DNA of 64,000 nt from Cyclina sinensis (lineage: Eukaryota; Mollusca; Bivalvia; Venerida; Veneridae). The notes below the pieces were generated by a model. It had not been told where the DNA came from and searched no databases. It saw only the letters and a list, made by a program, of their open reading frames with translations. The stretch's first letter is position 1. Every line of letters starts with the position of its first letter. Position numbers and translations under genes: made by a program. The DNA is taken from NCBI GenBank assembly GCA_012932295.1, contig JAAONU010000002.1, forward strand, positions 18,631,770-18,695,769, given 5' to 3'. Shown here in pieces: positions 57,201 to 63,200 of this stretch.

Positions 57201-60200
57201 ACTTATAAAATTAGGTGTTAGGGGAAATATTTTAAATATAATGCGTTCGATGTACCAAAGTGTTAAATCTAGGGTCAAATACTTAAATCAATTAAGTGAT
57301 AGTTTTGAATGTCTCTTAGGTGTGAGACAAGGGGAATGTTTATCCCCTTTTTTATTTTCTATGTTCTTAAATGATATTGAAGACATCTTTGTTCATAGTA
57401 ACCTTGATGGTATTAGTGTAGATACCTTTAAAATGTTCCTTATTTTATATGCGGATGATATTGTTATATTTGCTGATAGCGAAACAGATTTGCAGTCTAG
57501 TTTGGACTTACTATATGATTACTGTAATAGGTGGAAGTTATTAGTAAATACATTAAAGACTAAAATACTCATATTTAGAAAGGGTGGGCGCCTTCGAGCA
57601 AATTTGCAGTTTAAATATGGTGAAAATAACATTGAGATCGTTAATCGTTTTGTATATCTAGGTATTGTATTTACGACATCAGGTTGTTTTGCTGATACAC
57701 AAAACACTTTTGCTGGCCAAGGGTTAAAGGCAATATTTAAAATGAATAAATATTTATATAAATTTACTGATGTATCTGTAAAACATAGATTGGAATTATT
57801 TGATAAGTTAGTCTTACCTATTTTTAATTATTGTTCTGAGGTCTGGGGATTTCACCCCGGTGCTGCAATTGAAAGAGTTCACACAGTTTTGTAAACGTTT
57901 ATTGGGTGTAAAGAAATCCACTCAAAACGATTTTGTCTATGGAGAATTAGGTCGTATGTCGTTACAAAACATAAGATTTTATAACATTATTAAATACTGG
58001 ATAAAAATTTTGAATATGTCAGATCACAAATATGTTAAAAAAGTTTATAAAATGTTATACAATGATGTTCTTTATAATCCTAATAGGAGAAATTGGTGCT
58101 CATTAGTTAAAAACTTACTTGGTGAATTGGGTTTCATAGATGCATGGATATTTCAAACAGTTGGTGATGTTGATTTGTTTTTACTAAATGTCAAACAAAG
58201 AATAAAAGACCAGTTTGTTCAAAACTGGAATGATAGACTAAACAATTCCACTAGAGCAACCTTTTATAGGAGCATAATCAATTTTTGCTTTCAACCGTAC
58301 TTAAATATTCTAAATTTTAAAAAGTTTCGTATATCTTTGTCACGACTACGTATATCATCACACAGATTATGTGTTGAAACAGGTAGATGGCATCAGCCAA
58401 GGGCTATTCCTTATGATGATCGCAAATGTTCTGAATGTAATGTTTTAGAGGACGAGTTTCACTTTGTTTTACAATGTAATAGATATATTGACTTAAGAAA
58501 GCAGTTTATATCGCCATATTATTGGAGACATCCAAATATGATAAAATTTATTGCTCTTATGAACTCAGACAATGATACTATCATAAAACGTCTTGCGTGT
58601 TATATTGAAAAAGCTTTTAATGTTAGGAACAGCACTATTTTCACTCAACGTAATTAAGGTGTATGAAACTTTGTCAATCGTACAACTTAAGTATTTGTAA
58701 AATGAAATTAGCAAATAAGTCTTTGATTTTAGTGTATACATATTATTGTTAAGGAACATTTTGATTTACCATATGTCAATCTTGCCGCTTTTCGTTTTTC
58801 GGACAAGGCTGACAAATATGGTCTTCTCAGATGTTATATTATCTCACACTCATTCAGCGAATCATTGTTACCAGTAATTCTAAAATCGTAATTCGCCTCT
58901 AAACGTGATATACCATATGTCAATCTTGCCGCTTTTCGTTTTTCGGACAAGGCTGACAAATATGGTCTTCTCATATGTTATCACACTCATTCAGCGAATC
59001 ATTGTTACCAGTAATTTGCCACTAAATGTGATATATTTTCGGTAAACTGTATCAATCACTTAGTTATCTATGTATTTTGGACAGTTTATATTTATACCTG
59101 TCACCAGTTTCGTTTCTATATGTTTGTAATTATGTTAAACTATTTCAAATGCAAGACTTAAATAATACTTATCTACTTGTTGCTAAATAATTTAGGTTTA
59201 ATGTTACGTAAACTAGAACGGAAATATTTTCATTTATATAGATTTTACATGCTAGTATGTATACAGCCATATTTGTATTTATATTGTATATTTTGCCTCA
59301 TGGGTCGTTGACCTTCTGGTTTGATATGAATAAACTGTCTTATAAAACTGTCTGTTTTAATTATGGAGAAAGGCTTTTTTTCTTTACAAGAATATTGTGA
59401 ATTTTAGATGAAAATGGTAACACCTGGAGTTAGTGCTTAATAGTTTGAACTTGCCACCTTCCTGTCGGGGTTATCACATGTACCCATATACTAGAGAGCT
59501 TAACATACAAAAAAATAGTATGAATGTTTGCTGTGGTATCAGATATGTTCTGCAGCTAAGAGCAAGAAGGTTTACCCTGATTCTTTCTTTTAGGGCACTG
59601 ATCCACATGAGTTTTGAGACTACTGGGGGCATGTTAGCATGTTGAGGTGGTTCTAGATGTCCCTCTGCAAACATCTTTCTTACATCATTGAGCTCCTGGT
59701 TAAATGCCAACACTAATGCTCGATCCTTGTCTTGAAGATGAACCTGAAACATGACAACTTCAGATGTTTTTTACAAGTTCGAAACAATTCCATAGTCGTA
59801 ATAAGCTTAGTGAAGATATTTGTGACTAGAAGCTATGTGAAACAACTGCCTATTGAAATAACATACACAACATTACCATAATTATACAGAGTGTATAACA
59901 GTACCACAGTAAGGATTTCTCATAGAAACATGAATGCACAGTAAGCTCTATAGATAAAGCTTGCAGGGTATATGACAATAATGGAAATGGATAACTTGCA
60001 AGAATTGTGAGTTCATAGTATTTCTTCTACATTGAGTCCTATTCTAAACAGTAAAAGCTCTAGTTTGATTTTTGATTCAGTTAACTGACAGTGATTAATA
60101 CCCCTTCTACTTTGTCAAGGGAACAGAACTAATAGGACAACCCAAATGCAATCTGCAGCAATAAAAACATACAAAGTACACACCAGGTTTCATTGTAATA

Positions 60201-63200
60201 CAACATTCCAAAGTGAAGTTATTCATCAGAAACTGTTTTTCTATTCTTATCAAGAGCGATCTTGACCTTGATTACATCCCACCCCCCCATCTGCACCCCC
60301 CCCCACACACACAAACAGCAAGTGATAACTGGATATAAGCTACAACATTCAGAAGTGAAGATACTGTTTATTTTAAATACTAGTGACCTAGACCTTGAAC
60401 ACAGACACCCCAAACACAAAAACTGAACACACCAAGTTTCTATCCATCAAAATATTCCAAAATAAAGTTACTGATAAGAACAGTGACCTTGGTTCATCAC
60501 AAACACCAAGAATTTATTTTGGGCATTACCTGCACCAGTTCTCTACCACTGACTCCTTCAAACACCTCTAGCAGACGTAACTGTGCCTCTACAGTCGGAC
60601 ACTGGTTGTACGACAACCTTAAAATCTCCGCCAATCTCTTTTCCAGTGACTGAAATAATATAAAACATAAATCCTGGTGCTGAAAAAAGTTCTTACAATA
60701 CATTACATTTATTTCAATTTCATACTTTATTTGAGTCAGACTAAAATAAAGTTTACCTTACAGAAACAGAATGGCCTATTCCTATGAAGTCAATAATATT
60801 TTAATTTATGATCAGAAGACTGGCTTACAGGGTAATATTTGTCCAAGTGTGTTGAAAGAGTGTTAAGTCTTGTTATACATTTTCTCAGATTATTAGTATC
60901 TATATAAGTTTATGAGTTAATGAATTTACCTTTACAACTGTCCTAAACTGGAAGAAAGCTCTTTCAAAGTTTTGTGATCCATCAATACTGAGTACATTTT
61001 CCACAACAGTGAAGAACTCATTCATGGCTTGTGTGTATTTTTCATGAATCTCTTTCACAAGAGCATCCAGACTCATGTTTCCTGCCCCACCAATTTCTGC
61101 TGCACCTGCCAGCAGACGGAAATGTCTAGTAGTCTCCACAAGTTCAAGCACATCATTGCATCTAAAGGGAAAAACAATGAAAAAAATATAAAATTACGAA
61201 TAATCATTTCAGCTAAAATAAGGAATTCTATTTCTTAACATTACGACCCTCTCTAAAGCTTTCAATAAAAACTTATACAAAAGATTACTAATAGAGATTA
61301 AACCAAGGTAAATATTTATTACATTGTGCTGTTACCTGTTTGTCTGATTCAGGTCTTGAGAAATAAAAGAAATTATACTTTTCAAAATTCACCTTTCCAT
61401 GAAAGCATTAAGGAGATCAAAGCATGGTGCATTCCTGGGTGGCCAGGGGCTATCTGTCCATAGTTCATCTTCATCCAAACATCCATCACTCGAGTTGCTA
61501 TCACCATGACGTAGGCCATACCGTGGTGTGAATGAGTGAGGCCCATACATCTTCGTCAGAAATATTGTACCTGCCTGTGGCCTTGAAGCCCTGAAATAAA
61601 AACGTTTGATCTTAACAGCTGGTGAGTTTCATTCCCTAAATTTCAGTATTGCATGGCTGAACTATTTAAACATTGATTTCCTACTTTTCTAATTTATTAT
61701 GGGCACTCAGGCTAAACACACTAAAAATCTACTTAGTTAATGTATTATGATATATTTCTGTTGAAGTGCTTTAATAATGCTTATAGATAACAGGCAAAAA
61801 TGCAAACAAGAACTTACAGTCTTTCAGCATTTTCTGCAATGTTTTTGGCATTTTGGTCATCAGCTTTATCTTTGAAATCCAAGTAAGTTCCTCTGAACCC
61901 TGCACACACCCTCAAGGCCTCTTTCAATTTACTGTAAGACTGAAATAGAAATTGATCAGTACATGAATTTTTCTTAGATTGACAAATAAAGAACATTGGG
62001 AACTATCTGTGCAAATCTTTAAGTATACATTTTTCAGTAACTGATTTAAAAAAAACAAAAAACAAAGATTTCTTCATGAATGTAGTTTACTGCCTGGCAA
62101 ATGAAACAAAATGTTTCTCCAAAGTTTTTATAAGCAACACATTTTCTAGAAAAAAATCTCACATTTGCTGTATTTATCTTCAGCTGAACTTACAGCTATG
62201 ATAAACAAAAAGCTGTATCAACTCACCTGATCATCAAGTGAAACATTCTGACAAAGTTTCATGATGAGTGGGTAGAAAATGATGAAAAAAGTGGCCTCTA
62301 AAGTGTTCTCAATGTTTTCTATAATTTGACCCGGTGTCTTAGTTTTTGACCCAACAAAAGACCCTACGAAGCATCAAGACAAACAGTCTGACAAAGTTTA
62401 ATGAAGACTGGGTGGAGAATGTGGCCTCGAAAGAGTTCACAAGGTTTTTCTAAGATTTGACCTGGTGACCTAGTTTCTGACCAAACATGACCCATATATG
62501 CAAAGATATTAGAAGCCATTAACCCAGATATTCTGACAAGTTTCATGACAGCTGAATGCATAATGTGGCTTCTAGAGTGTTCACATGGTATTTCCATGAT
62601 TGACCTAGTGACCTACTTTTTTACCCAACTTGATCAATACATTAAAAGAGCCTAGAAATCATGTCAAGCATTCTGACAAAGTGTCATGAAGATTGGGTGG
62701 AAAATATGGCCCCAACAGTATTCACAATGTTTTTCTTGGATTTGAAGTGGTGAACCTGTTTTTGACCCAACATTACCCATATACAAAAAGAGCCCTGAAA
62801 TCATCTAGCAAAACATTCTGACAAATATTCCTGATGATTGGTTTAGAAATTTGGCCTCTAGAGTGTTCACAAGGTTTTTCTAGGACTTAATTAACCTAGT
62901 GACCTAGTTTTTGATCCCCAAATGACCCATATATATTTAAAAAGAGCCAAGAAGTCATCAAGGCAAACATTCTGACTATTCTTCAAAACATTTAGTTTGA
63001 AAATGTGACTTCTAGAGTGTTCACAAGGTTTTATTATAATTTGACCTGGTGACCTAGATTATGACCCAACATGACCCATATACAAAAAGATCCGAGAAAT
63101 CATTAAGACAAACGTTCTGACAGTGACTAGCAAAGATTTGTAGCCTTTAGGGTGTTGACAAGGAATGTTTCTAAAATCAATTTTTTTTACCTATTCCAAG

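Larger units (their letters stand above)
55847..59355 (+). mobile_element. Non-LTR retrotransposon (LINE), 5' truncated, frameshifted
   Basis: Antisense to the dynein gene in the 4.7-kb intron between 54872 and 59576. Three overlapping open blocks (55847-56686, 56683-57894, 57860-58657) follow LINE domain order: end of the endonuclease (SLVDYV ... LSDHALINF), reverse transcriptase and a C-terminal Cys/His region. The 3' part (58660-59355) is noncoding with an internal direct repeat, and ends in AATAAACTGTCTTATAAAAC. The endonuclease N-terminus is missing, so the copy is dead on arrival. Clade not resolved; CR1/jockey-like groups are candidates. The 5' boundary is approximate. Confidence 0.9.

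Noticed and set aside
55847..58657. Host gene encoding a polymerase
   Set aside because: Domain order and motifs are those of a LINE; frameshifts and 3' tail fit a retrotransposon.
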